Source of the DNA: Anaerolineales bacterium
GTDB taxonomy: Bacteria > Chloroflexota > Anaerolineae > 4572-78 > J111
DNA length: 64,000 nt
Direction: 5' to 3'
Assembly: GCA_015075405.1 (NCBI GenBank)
Contig: JABTUK010000006.1
Span: 248,001 to 312,000 of the forward strand
Below the pieces are notes generated by a model. The model ran no database searches, was not told where the DNA came from, and saw only the letters and a list, made by a program, of their open reading frames with translations. The translations under genes were made by a program, and so were the position numbers. This document shows, piece by piece, positions 22,734 to 30,711 of the stretch (its first letter is position 1; each line of letters begins with the position of its first letter).

Positions 22734-24239
22734 ATGTCAAAATCAGAAACCCATGTACCAGAAGATGAAGCTCTCAAAGCCCAAGTTACTTCTGAGCTTG
22801 ATGAAGCAAAACAACTTGCCAAGTCATTGAATTTTGATGAGGTCAAAAGCGGAGAATGGTTCATCCATCTTTTGCGAAAAGTCATTCAAACTTACGACCG
22901 TAACGCCAGAGCCATATACTTTCAGCAAAAGTACCCAGGATTGCCTCCCGATGAAATTGCCGATATTTTAACATCTGTTACCGTTCGATATGCAACCATT
23001 GCCGGAGCAATTGCCGGGGCAGCAGCAACGGCGAATCAAATTGCGGTCTTAAGTTCTGCGGGAATGACGACAGCACTTTTCCTCGGTTCTATCGGAGCAG
23101 AGATGCTTTATCTGGCTCGAATTCAGATGCGTCTTGTCCTCGATCTTTCTGTAGTTTATGACCTCCAACTTGACCCGGAAGACCCTGAAGATGTGCTGAT
23201 GATTTTTGGTTATGCTTTAGGGGTGACACCTACAGAAATGCTTGGTAAGGGCCTGCAAGTGGCGGCGGGGGCTGCTACTAAAGGGGCTGTCAAAAAATAT
23301 GTTAGCAAAGGTACACTTAAAGCCATCCAAGATTTTGCTCGTCGGCTGGGTTTCAAGATTTTACAGCGCACTATCCTTAAATATGCTGTTCCGGTTGCCT
23401 CTGCGGCTGTAGGCAGCAGTTACAATTATGCCACGACCAAATCGGTTGGTAGAATTGCTAAAGCGCATCTTAAAAATAGAGGTAAAGTGACGGATGAGTT
23501 ACGTGTTTTGGTGTCACGTCAAAACACCTACGATTTAGCTTTCCCGGCTGCAGTAATGTATGTTGCCCAGGTTGACGGTCAGTTCTCTCAAAAAGAAAAA
23601 GAATTTTATCAGGCGATGCTATCGCGGATGTCCTTTGATGAACATACTCAAGCCGAATTTCAAAAGCTGATAGCCAGTGAGGACAATATTCTTGAAGCCA
23701 TTGCTAATATTGAAGATGTAGAAGTACGGCGCAATTTAATGGAAACCTTGATCCTGATGGTGATTTATGATGGCGAACTGGCTGAGAAGGAGCGTGCATT
23801 TTTAGAAGGCGTGGCCGAGCGGTTGAATGTACCTTTGGATATTACTGAGGTTGAACGACGAACCCAGGATTATCAAATCGTCATTCAGAAAAATCTATTT
23901 GAAAAAACAGCCGGCGTTGCCGGTGGAGCAGCAGTTAAAGCCATTGGTGTAGCTGGACAAGCGGCCAGTAGTGTCAAAGATACAGCCGCTGGAGCAGGCG
24001 AGAAAGTCAAGGGTGTATTTGGTAAGGTCTTTACTCGCAAGAAAGATGAAAGCAAGCCCTCTGTTTCAGAAAAGTCAACCATCACTTGCTCAAAATGCGG
24101 CAAAGAAGTTCCATCTGAATATCAATTTTGTCCTAGTTGTGGGCAACCAACAGCGACTGAGAAAAGCTGTGTATCTTGCAGTAAACTAATCCCGATAGAT
24201 TTTGCTTTTTGTCCATATTGCGGTACAACGCAGGCTTAA
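22734..24239 (+). CDS. EcsC/TerB-like protein with a C-terminal double zinc ribbon
   Basis: 501 residues from the ATG at 22734, 7 bases after AGGAGG. Residues about 20-270 include two hydrophobic stretches (IAGAIAGAAATANQIAVLSS) as in EcsC-like proteins. Residues about 285-390 look like a TerB-type all-helical domain (AAVMYVAQVDGQFSQKEKEF, then DGELAEKERAFLEGVAERL). The end has two zinc ribbons (CSKCGKEV..CPSCGQ and CVSCSKLI..CPYCG). Possibly a membrane-stress or tellurite-resistance-like protein; substrate unknown. Its base composition is visibly more AT-rich than the genes on either side, pointing to recent acquisition with the MazF pair. Confidence 0.75.
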   Translation: MSKSETHVPEDEALKAQVTSELDEAKQLAKSLNFDEVKSGEWFIHLLRKVIQTYDRNARAIYFQQKYPGLPPDEIADILTSVTVRYATIAGAIAGAAATANQIAVLSSAGMTTALFLGSIGAEMLYLARIQMRLVLDLSVVYDLQLDPEDPEDVLMIFGYALGVTPTEMLGKGLQVAAGAATKGAVKKYVSKGTLKAIQDFARRLGFKILQRTILKYAVPVASAAVGSSYNYATTKSVGRIAKAHLKNRGKVTDELRVLVSRQNTYDLAFPAAVMYVAQVDGQFSQKEKEFYQAMLSRMSFDEHTQAEFQKLIASEDNILEAIANIEDVEVRRNLMETLILMVIYDGELAEKERAFLEGVAERLNVPLDITEVERRTQDYQIVIQKNLFEKTAGVAGGAAVKAIGVAGQAASSVKDTAAGAGEKVKGVFGKVFTRKKDESKPSVSEKSTITCSKCGKEVPSEYQFCPSCGQPTATEKSCVSCSKLIPIDFAFCPYCGTTQA

Positions 24240-24443
24240 CTAGAACACTAAATTGTTCCATTTGTGGGTTGTATATCTGTAAATCCCACAACATATCGTT
24301 AGAACACGGATACTCACAAAGACAATTGATTGACGCGGATTTAGAAAAACATATTCAAAAATCTGTGTTTATCCCCGTTTATCCGTGAGCCAACCCTTTA
24401 GCCAAAAGGTTGAGGGGATTTGATTTTATAATGGAGATGCGTG
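24240..24443. other. Gene-free 204-bp spacer with GCGGATTTAG/ATCCGTG-type repeats
   Basis: An AT-rich spacer. ACGCGGATTTAGAAAAAC and ATCTGTGTTTATCCCCGTTTATCCGTG resemble half-arms of the TCCGCAGATTAC hairpin at 30621-30672 and the TCCACAGATACC hairpin at 47650-47721. No gene or clear promoter is seen. Confidence 0.45.
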
Positions 24444-24671
24444 ATGTTTCAAACTATCGAAGCCGTAATTGATGAACAAGGCAATGTACGCTTATTAGAA
24501 CCTATTCAATTACCAACAGCCCGACGGGCACTTGTAACTATCCTGGAATATGAGCCGCTCGATAATATTTCCGAAACGGCTTTACTCAGCGAACCGGCTC
24601 TGGCTGAAGATTGGAATCGACCGGAGGAGGATGCGGCATGGTCACACCTACAGCCGGGGCAGTCGTCTTAG
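24444..24671 (+). CDS. Antitoxin-like protein of a MazF-type pair
   Basis: 75 residues from the ATG at 24444, with GGAG 7 bases upstream. The first half is a beta pattern (FQTIEAVIDEQGNVRLLEPI, then RRALVTILEY) typical of small AbrB-type or DUF2281-like antitoxins. The second half is acidic and probably disordered, ending NRPEEDAAWSHLQPG, which would wrap the toxin. It overlaps the toxin gene by 34 bases, as usual in such operons. DNA binding to its own promoter is expected for the family but no operator was identified. Confidence 0.75.
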   Translation: MFQTIEAVIDEQGNVRLLEPIQLPTARRALVTILEYEPLDNISETALLSEPALAEDWNRPEEDAAWSHLQPGQSS

Positions 24672-24982
24672 TGCCGTTTCCTTTCTCTGATTTGTCAAAA
24701 TCGAAACTGCGTCCTGCTGTTGTATTGGCGGATGTAGGCCGAGATGATTGGATTCTATGCCAAATTACCAGTAACCCCTATGCAGATACGCGAGCAATCG
24801 AACTGCTTGATGTCAGTTTTGCTACAGGTTCATTACTTGTCACAAGTTATGCCCGACCGGGCAAGTTGTTTACTGCTAATCGTAGTTTGATGGTCGGGGA
24901 GATTGGTAGTTTGAAAACAGCCTCGTTCAAGCAAATTATCGAAGCTGTTGTAAACATTTTACAGGTAAGCATTACTCCGTAA
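24638..24982 (+). CDS. PemK/MazF-family endoribonuclease toxin
   Basis: 114 residues from the ATG at 24638, with GGAGGA 7 bases upstream. The sequence GAVVLVPFPFSDLSKSKLRP, then AVVLADVG and ICQITSNPY, is the MazF/PemK fold signature, with RP after the basic loop at the catalytic edge. The C-terminal segment (SYARPGKLFTANRSLMVGEI) matches the region that forms the dimer and RNA groove. Expected to cleave mRNA when the antitoxin is lost. AT-rich like the two genes before it, so the three probably arrived as a unit. Confidence 0.88.
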   Translation: MVTPTAGAVVLVPFPFSDLSKSKLRPAVVLADVGRDDWILCQITSNPYADTRAIELLDVSFATGSLLVTSYARPGKLFTANRSLMVGEIGSLKTASFKQIIEAVVNILQVSITP

Positions 24983-25036
24983 ACATCGACAAGGCCAAAA
25001 TACGATGAAGCGAAATATAATATAGGATCTGGGTTT

Positions 25037-25807
25037 ATGCTCCGTACCATTACTGCTATGCGTTACGTCACCCCACTGCGCGAAGGGGGATCGCTGCCGG
25101 CCATCGTCGAGGCGGACGATGGGCAGCTTTATGTGCTCAAATTCTGCGGGGCGGGGCAAGGCCCCAAAGCCCTCATCGCCGAATTGGTGGCGGGGGAGCT
25201 GGCGCGGGCGTTGGACCTGCCCGTGCCGGAGATTGTCTTGGCTCATCTCGACCCGGCCCTGGGTCGTTCCGAACCTGACCCCGAAATCCAGGATTTGATC
25301 AAAGCCAGCGCTGGCCTCAACCTGGCCCTGGCTTACCTGCCCGGCGCGTTTGCTTTCGATCCGCTGCTGTATCCGCTGGAGCCGGAACTGGCCTCGGCCA
25401 TTGTCTGGTTTGACAGTTATGTGACCAACGTGGACCGGACGCCCCGTAATACCAATATCCTGGTTTCGCAGGGGCAGCCCTGGCTGATTGACCACGGGGC
25501 CAGCCTCTACTTCCATCATAACTGGAACGATTACCGCGCCCGCAGCCGCAGTCGTTTTCCGCAGATCAAGGAGCATGTACTGCTGCCCGCCGCCAGCGAG
25601 CTGCCCGCCGCCGACGCGGCCTTGAGCACCCGTCTGACCCCGGCCGTCATTGAGAAAATCGTGGGATTGATTCCGGCCAGTTGGCTCGAAGATGAGACAA
25701 CTTTTGCCAGCCAGGCCGATCACCGGGCCGCCTACGCTGCCTATCTTCGCCAGCGGGTGGCTGCGCCGCGTGAGTTTGTCGAGGAGGCCATGCGTGTCCG
25801 GGCCTAA
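25037..25807 (+). CDS. HipA-like kinase-fold protein
   Basis: 256 residues. The N-terminal lobe (PAIVEADDGQLYVLKFCGAG) and the catalytic segments NVDRTPRNTNILV (HRD-loop equivalent with Asp and Asn) and WLIDHGASLYFHH (DFG equivalent) identify a HipA-type Ser/Thr kinase fold of the short HipA_2 kind. The N-terminal HipA extension is missing. It overlaps the next gene, a DUF3037 protein, by 14 bases, and I recall this pairing in other genomes. Whether the pair acts as toxin and antitoxin or has another regulatory role is not known. Confidence 0.82.
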   Translation: MLRTITAMRYVTPLREGGSLPAIVEADDGQLYVLKFCGAGQGPKALIAELVAGELARALDLPVPEIVLAHLDPALGRSEPDPEIQDLIKASAGLNLALAYLPGAFAFDPLLYPLEPELASAIVWFDSYVTNVDRTPRNTNILVSQGQPWLIDHGASLYFHHNWNDYRARSRSRFPQIKEHVLLPAASELPAADAALSTRLTPAVIEKIVGLIPASWLEDETTFASQADHRAAYAAYLRQRVAAPREFVEEAMRVRA

Positions 25808-26243
25808 CTCGTATGATTATGCCGTAGTCCGGGTGGTGCCGCGGGTTGAACGAGAGGAGTTCATCAACGTGGGGGTGATTCTCTTTTGCCGCTCCCGCCG
25901 CTTTTTGAAGGCACGCATTTGCCTGGATCGGCAGCGCCTGGCGTTGCTCAATCCCCGGCTTAACCCGGAGGAAGTCGAGCGCCACCTGGCGCTCATCCCC
26001 TTGATCTGCGCCGGCGGGCCAGAGGCCGGCCCCATTGGCCGACTGCCTCTGGCCGACCGCTTTCACTGGCTGGTTGCCCCGCGCAGCAGCATCATCCAAA
26101 CCTCGCCGGTCCATACCGGCCTCTGCACCGAGCCTGACCAGGTCTTGAACCATCTTTTGGAGACGATGGTGTGCCCGCCGATGGAATCAAAACCGGAAAG
26201 TGAAGAGTCAGGCAGGAAACTGATCCATCCAAATGATACGTGA
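25794..26243 (+). CDS. DUF3037 protein paired with the HipA-like kinase
   Basis: About 149 residues from a GTG at 25794, chosen because GAGGAGG lies 6-7 bases upstream and the DUF3037 core (YDYAVVRVVPRVEREEFINV, then GVILFCRSRRFLKARI) begins just after it. The LNPRLNPEEVERHLALIPLI segment follows, and the conserved end (SSIIQTSPVHTGLC) is present. The last ~20 codons and the TGA stop come from a GATACGTGATGCG repeat, so the original C-terminus may have been replaced. Function unknown; probably bound to the kinase product. Confidence 0.8.
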   Translation: MSGPNSYDYAVVRVVPRVEREEFINVGVILFCRSRRFLKARICLDRQRLALLNPRLNPEEVERHLALIPLICAGGPEAGPIGRLPLADRFHWLVAPRSSIIQTSPVHTGLCTEPDQVLNHLLETMVCPPMESKPESEESGRKLIHPNDT

Positions 26244-26292
26244 TGCGTGATGATTTATGGTCAAAGGTTTCACGCATCACGCATCACGTATC
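26233..26292. repeat. GTGATGC heptamer hairpin
   Basis: ATGATACGTGATGCGTGATG on the left pairs with CATCACGCATCACGTATC on the right, around about 22 bases. It separates the convergent DUF3037 and PIG-L genes and provides the DUF3037 stop codon. Confidence 0.75.
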
Positions 26293-26322
26293 GCCGGGTT
26301 TTGGTCATCACTTTCCGGGAAC

Positions 26323-27117
26323 TTACAACGTCTTAATCCCTTCACTCTCGTCAATGGACTCAGTTTCATCAAAGCCGGGGGTCATTTTCTTAAAATCCTC
26401 ATCGCTCACCAGCGTCACCACCCGATAGGCTTCGGCGTAGGCCATTTCTTTGCCCTTGGCGGCGGCAGCGGCCCATTCTTTGACCATGGGTTCGGGGTCC
26501 CAATCCTTCATCTGGCTGACGTGTTTTCGAAGGGACTCGATTTTTAGATCAATCGTCTCGCTGATGTTGACAAAGGTATCGGCCTGCTCGTTCCAGGCTT
26601 GAACATAAACTTTGCGGACTTTGTGAGCGGTCAGCCCTTCCTCGGTCAGTTCCTCAAACAGGTTAGGTTGGCCCGCCGCCGGAAAAATAGCGTCTACCGC
26701 CGCGCCCGCCGCCGCCCGATGATCGGGGTGGTTGATGTAATTATCGCCAACCCACATCACTGTCGGGTCGCCGCAGATAACCACCTCCGGCTTAAATCGG
26801 CGGATTTCGCGGACCAGCCGTTTGCGCAGCGCCAGGGTATTTTCCAGCATCCCGTCCGGCTCGCGCAAAAAGATGACCTCGCTCACGCCGACCACCTCCG
26901 CTGCCGCCAATTGCTCCGCTTCCCGGATTTCGGCGGCGCGGGCGCGGGTCATCCCCGGCTCGGCAATGCCGACATCGCCGCTGGTAAGCAGGATATAAAT
27001 CACCTGGCAGCCCTCTTTGACCCAACGGGCAATCGTCCCGGCGCAAGAAAACTCGATGTCGTCGGGATGGGCTACGATCACCATCGCGCTTTGAGGAATG
27101 TAATTTACGTTGTTCAA
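26323..27117 (-). CDS. PIG-L/LmbE family deacetylase
   Basis: 264 residues. Zinc-site motifs AHPDDIEF (near residue 17) and HPDHR (about 130) define the family, which removes acetyl groups from GlcNAc-type substrates (GlcNAc-inositol, GlcNAc-malate or antibiotic precursors). The start is probably a TTG at 27117, because AAAGGAGA lies 7-8 bases upstream and no ATG is suitably placed. The acidic end (DETESIDESEGI) is unusual for the family. No bacillithiol or mycothiol genes are close by, so the substrate is open. Confidence 0.88.
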   Translation of the reverse strand: MNNVNYIPQSAMVIVAHPDDIEFSCAGTIARWVKEGCQVIYILLTSGDVGIAEPGMTRARAAEIREAEQLAAAEVVGVSEVIFLREPDGMLENTLALRKRLVREIRRFKPEVVICGDPTVMWVGDNYINHPDHRAAAGAAVDAIFPAAGQPNLFEELTEEGLTAHKVRKVYVQAWNEQADTFVNISETIDLKIESLRKHVSQMKDWDPEPMVKEWAAAAAKGKEMAYAEAYRVVTLVSDEDFKKMTPGFDETESIDESEGIKTL

Positions 27118-27138
27118 GACAGGGTCTCCTTTATAAAT

Positions 27139-27211
27139 AGACCGGGGACAGGAGACCGGGGACGGATGACCGGATATTTATCATCCGTCCCCGGTCTTCG
27201 GTCATCACCGG
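27139..27211. repeat. ACCGGGG heptamer hairpin
   Basis: GACCGGGGACAGGAGACCGG on the left pairs with CCGTCCCCGGTCTTCGGTCA on the right. The same unit occurs inside the DUF2723 gene and between the acyl-CoA dehydrogenase and Rieske genes. Confidence 0.75.
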
Positions 27212-27252
27212 CAAGAATTTTCATCCTCGATAAAGTATCACAGGTACACACC

Positions 27253-28752
27253 TTAGATTTCTATTTTATTAACATCAGGCTCAATGATGACGGGCCTACG
27301 GCGGACGCCGCTTCGCCGCTCCTGGATCAGCCCCCAAATGCTCAGGCCCAAACTGAGGGCCATCAACACGCTGACGATGATAAAAGTATCCTGCAACCCG
27401 GCCAATTGAGCCATCATCGGCGCGGCGGTTGCGCCACCTTCGACCGGTCCACCAGCGTAAGCGGCCACGTGGCTGGCCCAGACCGCGCCCAGCACCGCCA
27501 CGCCGGTAGTCTGGCCCAGGGTGCGGGTGGTCGAAAGCAGGCCGGAAACAACCCCTAGCCGTTCGCGAGGAGCAGTCCCCATAATGGCGCTGTTGTTGGG
27601 CGATTGAAAAATGCCCATGCCAACGCCAATGGGCAGTAAGCGCAAAATATAGCCCAGAACGCTCGTTTCAGCCGTAAGCGTGCTGGCTCCATAGTAACCA
27701 ATTAGCAGCAGCAGCAGCCCGGCCACGGTCATTGGCCGGGTGCCCCAGCGGTCAGACAACGAGCCGGCAATGGGAGCAGTAACCCCCAGGGCGATAGGCA
27801 CAATAGCCAGCATGTAGCCCACCTGTTGCGTGGTGTAGCCCAGCACAATTTCCAGGTAGAACGGAATCAGGATAAAAATACCGGAAATCGCCACAAAGGT
27901 CATAAAACCGGTGATTAAATTGATGCTGAATAGAATGTTTTGAAACAGGCGCAGGTCAATCATGGGCTGTTTGACTCGTAGTTCGGTGTAAATAAATAGG
28001 ACCAGGAAAATCAGCGAGCCAACAAACAGCAGCGCAATCATCGGCTGGCTAAAACCAAAGTGTTGGCCCAGGGTCAGGGCCAGCAGGAGAGCCAGCAAGC
28101 TGACAAACAAAGTGATCGCCCCAGCGAAGTCAAACTGCTGCCGGCCAATAGGCTTAAATTCCGGCACAAAACGTAGCGCCATGATGACCCCAATAATTCC
28201 TACCGGCAGGTTAACAAAGAAAATCCAGTGCCAGGAGAGATTTTCAATCAGAATGCCGCCCAGGGTTGGCCCCAACACCACCCCCACCGACACAAACGTG
28301 CCAAATAACCCCAGGGCCTTGCCTCGCTCGGAGGGGGGAAAGGCTTCGGTCAGGATGGCCGCGCCCAGGGCCAGCACCATGGCCGCACCGACCGCTTGCA
28401 GCACCCGAAAGCCGATTAACCAGTAAACGTCCGGGGCCAGGCCGCACAGCACCGAGCCTGCGGTAAACACAACAAAACCGGCGGTATAAATGGCCTTTTT
28501 GCCGATCATATCCCCCAGACGGCCAATGCTGGGCAGCAAGGTGACTAAGGCCAATAAATAGGCCAGCACCACCCATTCTACCGTCGCAAAATCTGTGTTT
28601 AACTCCCGGACCAGGGTGGGCAGGGCCACATTGACAATACTGCCGTCAATAGTAGCCAACAAAATACTCATCCCCACCGCGGCCATTACATACCATTTTC
28701 GACTGTAATCAACACTTGGTTGTGGCAATAGAACACCTCGATGCTCTGACAT
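27253..28752 (-). CDS. MFS drug/efflux transporter, DHA2 (EmrB/QacA) type
   Basis: 499 residues and about 14 membrane helices, as in the DHA2 family. Motif A (GRLGDMIGKK) follows TM2, and antiporter motif C (VGVVLGPTLGG) lies in TM5. The first helix has the typical LLATIDGSIVNVALPTL. It should export small lipophilic compounds in exchange for protons. It stands alone, with no TetR or MarR gene beside it, and is not obviously in an operon with the PIG-L gene, from which it is separated by an ACCGGGG hairpin. Confidence 0.92.
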   Translation of the reverse strand: MSEHRGVLLPQPSVDYSRKWYVMAAVGMSILLATIDGSIVNVALPTLVRELNTDFATVEWVVLAYLLALVTLLPSIGRLGDMIGKKAIYTAGFVVFTAGSVLCGLAPDVYWLIGFRVLQAVGAAMVLALGAAILTEAFPPSERGKALGLFGTFVSVGVVLGPTLGGILIENLSWHWIFFVNLPVGIIGVIMALRFVPEFKPIGRQQFDFAGAITLFVSLLALLLALTLGQHFGFSQPMIALLFVGSLIFLVLFIYTELRVKQPMIDLRLFQNILFSINLITGFMTFVAISGIFILIPFYLEIVLGYTTQQVGYMLAIVPIALGVTAPIAGSLSDRWGTRPMTVAGLLLLLIGYYGASTLTAETSVLGYILRLLPIGVGMGIFQSPNNSAIMGTAPRERLGVVSGLLSTTRTLGQTTGVAVLGAVWASHVAAYAGGPVEGGATAAPMMAQLAGLQDTFIIVSVLMALSLGLSIWGLIQERRSGVRRRPVIIEPDVNKIEI

Positions 28753-28825
28753 AGCAGAATATTTTAACGGATTGTAAGCGCAATAACAAACATTGCCATC
28801 AGAGAATAAGCGGATTTTGACCCAA

Positions 28826-28856
28826 ACAAAAAGGACAGGTTTTGGGCCTGTCCTTT
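28826..28856 (-). terminator. Intrinsic terminator of grpE-dnaJ
   Basis: Ten-base arms AAAGGACAGG/CCTGTCCTTT (28830-28839, 28847-28856) followed on the minus strand by TTGTTTGGG, 24 bases beyond the dnaJ stop. Confidence 0.7.
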
Positions 28857-28879
28857 CGTACAGTTCCTTTCTGGCCTAT

Positions 28880-29836
28880 TTAGCTCTCACGGCGAAGCTG
28901 CTCGAAGAGTTCGCGCTGTTTGGAGGTCAGTTTGGTGGGCAGGCGCACGTCGAGCTTAACGTATAGGTCGCCAAACTCGCCGGCTTTGCCTAATTTGGGC
29001 ATGCCCTTGCCGCGCAGCCGGATGCTTTGCCCATTTTGCGAGCCGGCCGGAATTTTTAAATTGATGTTGCCCGCCAAGGTGGACACTCGCACTTCGCCGC
29101 CCAGTACGGCTGTGTACAAATCAACCGGCACGGTCACATATAAATCGTCGTCTTTACGTTCAAAGCGAGGATCAGGTTTTACTTCGACCTCCAAATAGAG
29201 GTCGCCCGCTTGACCCCCGGCCGATCCGGCCCCGCCTTCACCGCGCATCCGCACCCGTGTGCCTGTTTTGGCCCCGGCGGGAATCTTGACTTCCAACCGC
29301 CGGCCGCCTTCTTTTTCCAGGATACGAGTCGTGCCCTGATAGGCTTCGGCCAGGCTGATTTCAACCGGATGGGCAAAATCCTGGCCCGATCGGGGTTGAG
29401 GCCGGTATTCAAAGCGGCCAGAGCGGCCGCCCCGACCTCCGCCCATTCCCCCAAAAATGCTGGTGAAAAAGTCGGAGAAGGGGCTGTCTCCGCCGAATAA
29501 ATCTTCCAAATCTTCGGGCGAAGCATAGCGCACATGAACCCGCTCGCCGCCGGGGCCGGTGGTATATTGACCCCAGTTGAAGTCGGTGGGCCGCCCGCCG
29601 GTTTGCTGCCAGCGCTGCCAGTCAGCGCCTAATTGATCGTACTTGGCCCGCTTTTTCGGGTCGCTCAAAACCTCGTTGGCCTCGTTAATCTCCTTGAACC
29701 TGGCTTCAGCCTGGGCGTCGTTAGGGTTCACATCCGGGTGATACTTGCGGGCCAGCTTGCGATAAGCCGCTTTTATCTCTTTTTCAGTGGCGTTTTTATC
29801 CACGCCTAAAATCTTGTAATAATCCTTGTACTCCAT
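28880..29836 (-). CDS. DnaJ-type co-chaperone without zinc finger (CbpA-like)
   Basis: 318 residues from the ATG at 29836 (MEYKDYYKILGVDKNA). J domain (1-70) with the HPD motif (KYHPDVNP) that stimulates DnaK. A G/F-rich linker (about 105-140) is followed by two C-terminal beta domains (about 145-310; ISLAEAYQGTTRILEKEGGR, then VKIPAGAKTGTRVRM). The CxxCxGxG zinc-finger repeats of type I DnaJ are absent, so this is type II. It follows grpE closely on the same strand; dnaK is not in the window. Confidence 0.93.
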   Translation of the reverse strand: MEYKDYYKILGVDKNATEKEIKAAYRKLARKYHPDVNPNDAQAEARFKEINEANEVLSDPKKRAKYDQLGADWQRWQQTGGRPTDFNWGQYTTGPGGERVHVRYASPEDLEDLFGGDSPFSDFFTSIFGGMGGGRGGRSGRFEYRPQPRSGQDFAHPVEISLAEAYQGTTRILEKEGGRRLEVKIPAGAKTGTRVRMRGEGGAGSAGGQAGDLYLEVEVKPDPRFERKDDDLYVTVPVDLYTAVLGGEVRVSTLAGNINLKIPAGSQNGQSIRLRGKGMPKLGKAGEFGDLYVKLDVRLPTKLTSKQRELFEQLRRES

Positions 29837-29850
29837 AAAAAAGCCTCGCA

Positions 29851-29894
29851 ACAAGAGATTAGAGATTGGAGATTGAGCGACTAATCTCCCATCT
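29851..29894. repeat. AGAGATT heptamer repeat between grpE and dnaJ
   Basis: Tandem AGAGATT, AGAGATT, GGAGATT pairs with AATCTCCCATCTC across a short loop. It lies inside the grpE-dnaJ transcript. Confidence 0.6.
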
Positions 29895-29896
29895 CT

Positions 29897-30496
29897 TTAC
29901 TCGGCCACCACCACCCTGGCCGGACGCAGTAATTTATCACCCAGCATATAACCGGCTTCAACCTCTTGAACAATGGTGTTTGGTTCGGCCTGGGCCGGAA
30001 CAACCGCCAGGGCTTCGTGCAGTTCGGGTGTAAAAGGTTGGCCTACGGTTTCAAGCTTGGTCACCCCTTCCGCCGCCAAAAAACGCAGCAGTTCGCGCTG
30101 GGTCAACTCGACCCCCTGGCGCAGATGATCGTCCGCCCCATTGTTATAACTCAGGGCGCGGTTCAGATTATCGGCCAAAGGCAGCACCGAGCGCAGCAGT
30201 CGCTCCCGTTCAGCCACAATCGCTTCGTCGGCGCGGCGAGTCTGTCGCTTGCGAAAATTATCCATTTCAGCCTGCTGCCGTAAAGCCACTGCCTGCCAAT
30301 CCGTCTCGTCCGTAGGGGCTGGCGTGGAAACGGGTTTTTCTTCCACTGTAACGGACTGAACAGGTTCAGCCGGGGGTACAGGGGCCGTTTCAATCGGCTC
30401 AACCGGCCGGCTCGAGTAGGGCGACGCGCCACCCACCGGGGCACGCCGCACCGGAATTTTGTGATAACCGGGCCGGTCGTATGAATTCCAATACAT
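29897..30496 (-). CDS. grpE: GrpE nucleotide exchange factor
   Basis: 199 residues. A proline-rich, poorly conserved N-terminus (1-65) precedes the long dimerising helix (about 66-110; QQAEMDNFRKRQTRRADEAI) and the C-terminal beta domain (about 140-198; FTPELHEALAVVPAQAEPNT, then IVQEVEAGYMLGDKLLRPAR), which is the GrpE signature. It releases ADP from DnaK. AAGGAGAGACAA precedes the ATG. It is the first gene of a grpE-dnaJ pair. No CIRCE element was found upstream. Confidence 0.95.
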   Translation of the reverse strand: MYWNSYDRPGYHKIPVRRAPVGGASPYSSRPVEPIETAPVPPAEPVQSVTVEEKPVSTPAPTDETDWQAVALRQQAEMDNFRKRQTRRADEAIVAERERLLRSVLPLADNLNRALSYNNGADDHLRQGVELTQRELLRFLAAEGVTKLETVGQPFTPELHEALAVVPAQAEPNTIVQEVEAGYMLGDKLLRPARVVVAE

Positions 30497-30620
30497 TTGT
30501 CTCTCCTTATGCCACGCCTGAAATTGCTATTTCCAGCATAACCGGAGAGTATTAGATTTATGTATGAAGTTTGCTAGAGTTGTACTAACGCGGGGAGGCA
30601 GTTTGAGGGAGAAAAACAAA

Positions 30621-30672
30621 AATCCGCAGATTACACAGATAAAAAATTAAAAATCTGCGTAATCTGCGGATT
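30621..30672. repeat. AATCCGCAGATTAC inverted repeat
   Basis: AATCCGCAGATTACACAGAT and its near-complement ATCTGCGTAATCTGCGGATT flank a short AT-rich loop, in the 215-bp space between grpE and the oxidoreductase gene. No other feature is seen in that space. Confidence 0.7.
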
Positions 30673-30711
30673 ATTTACAGACGAGCAAAAGCAGTCGGAA
30701 AATTTGCAGCC

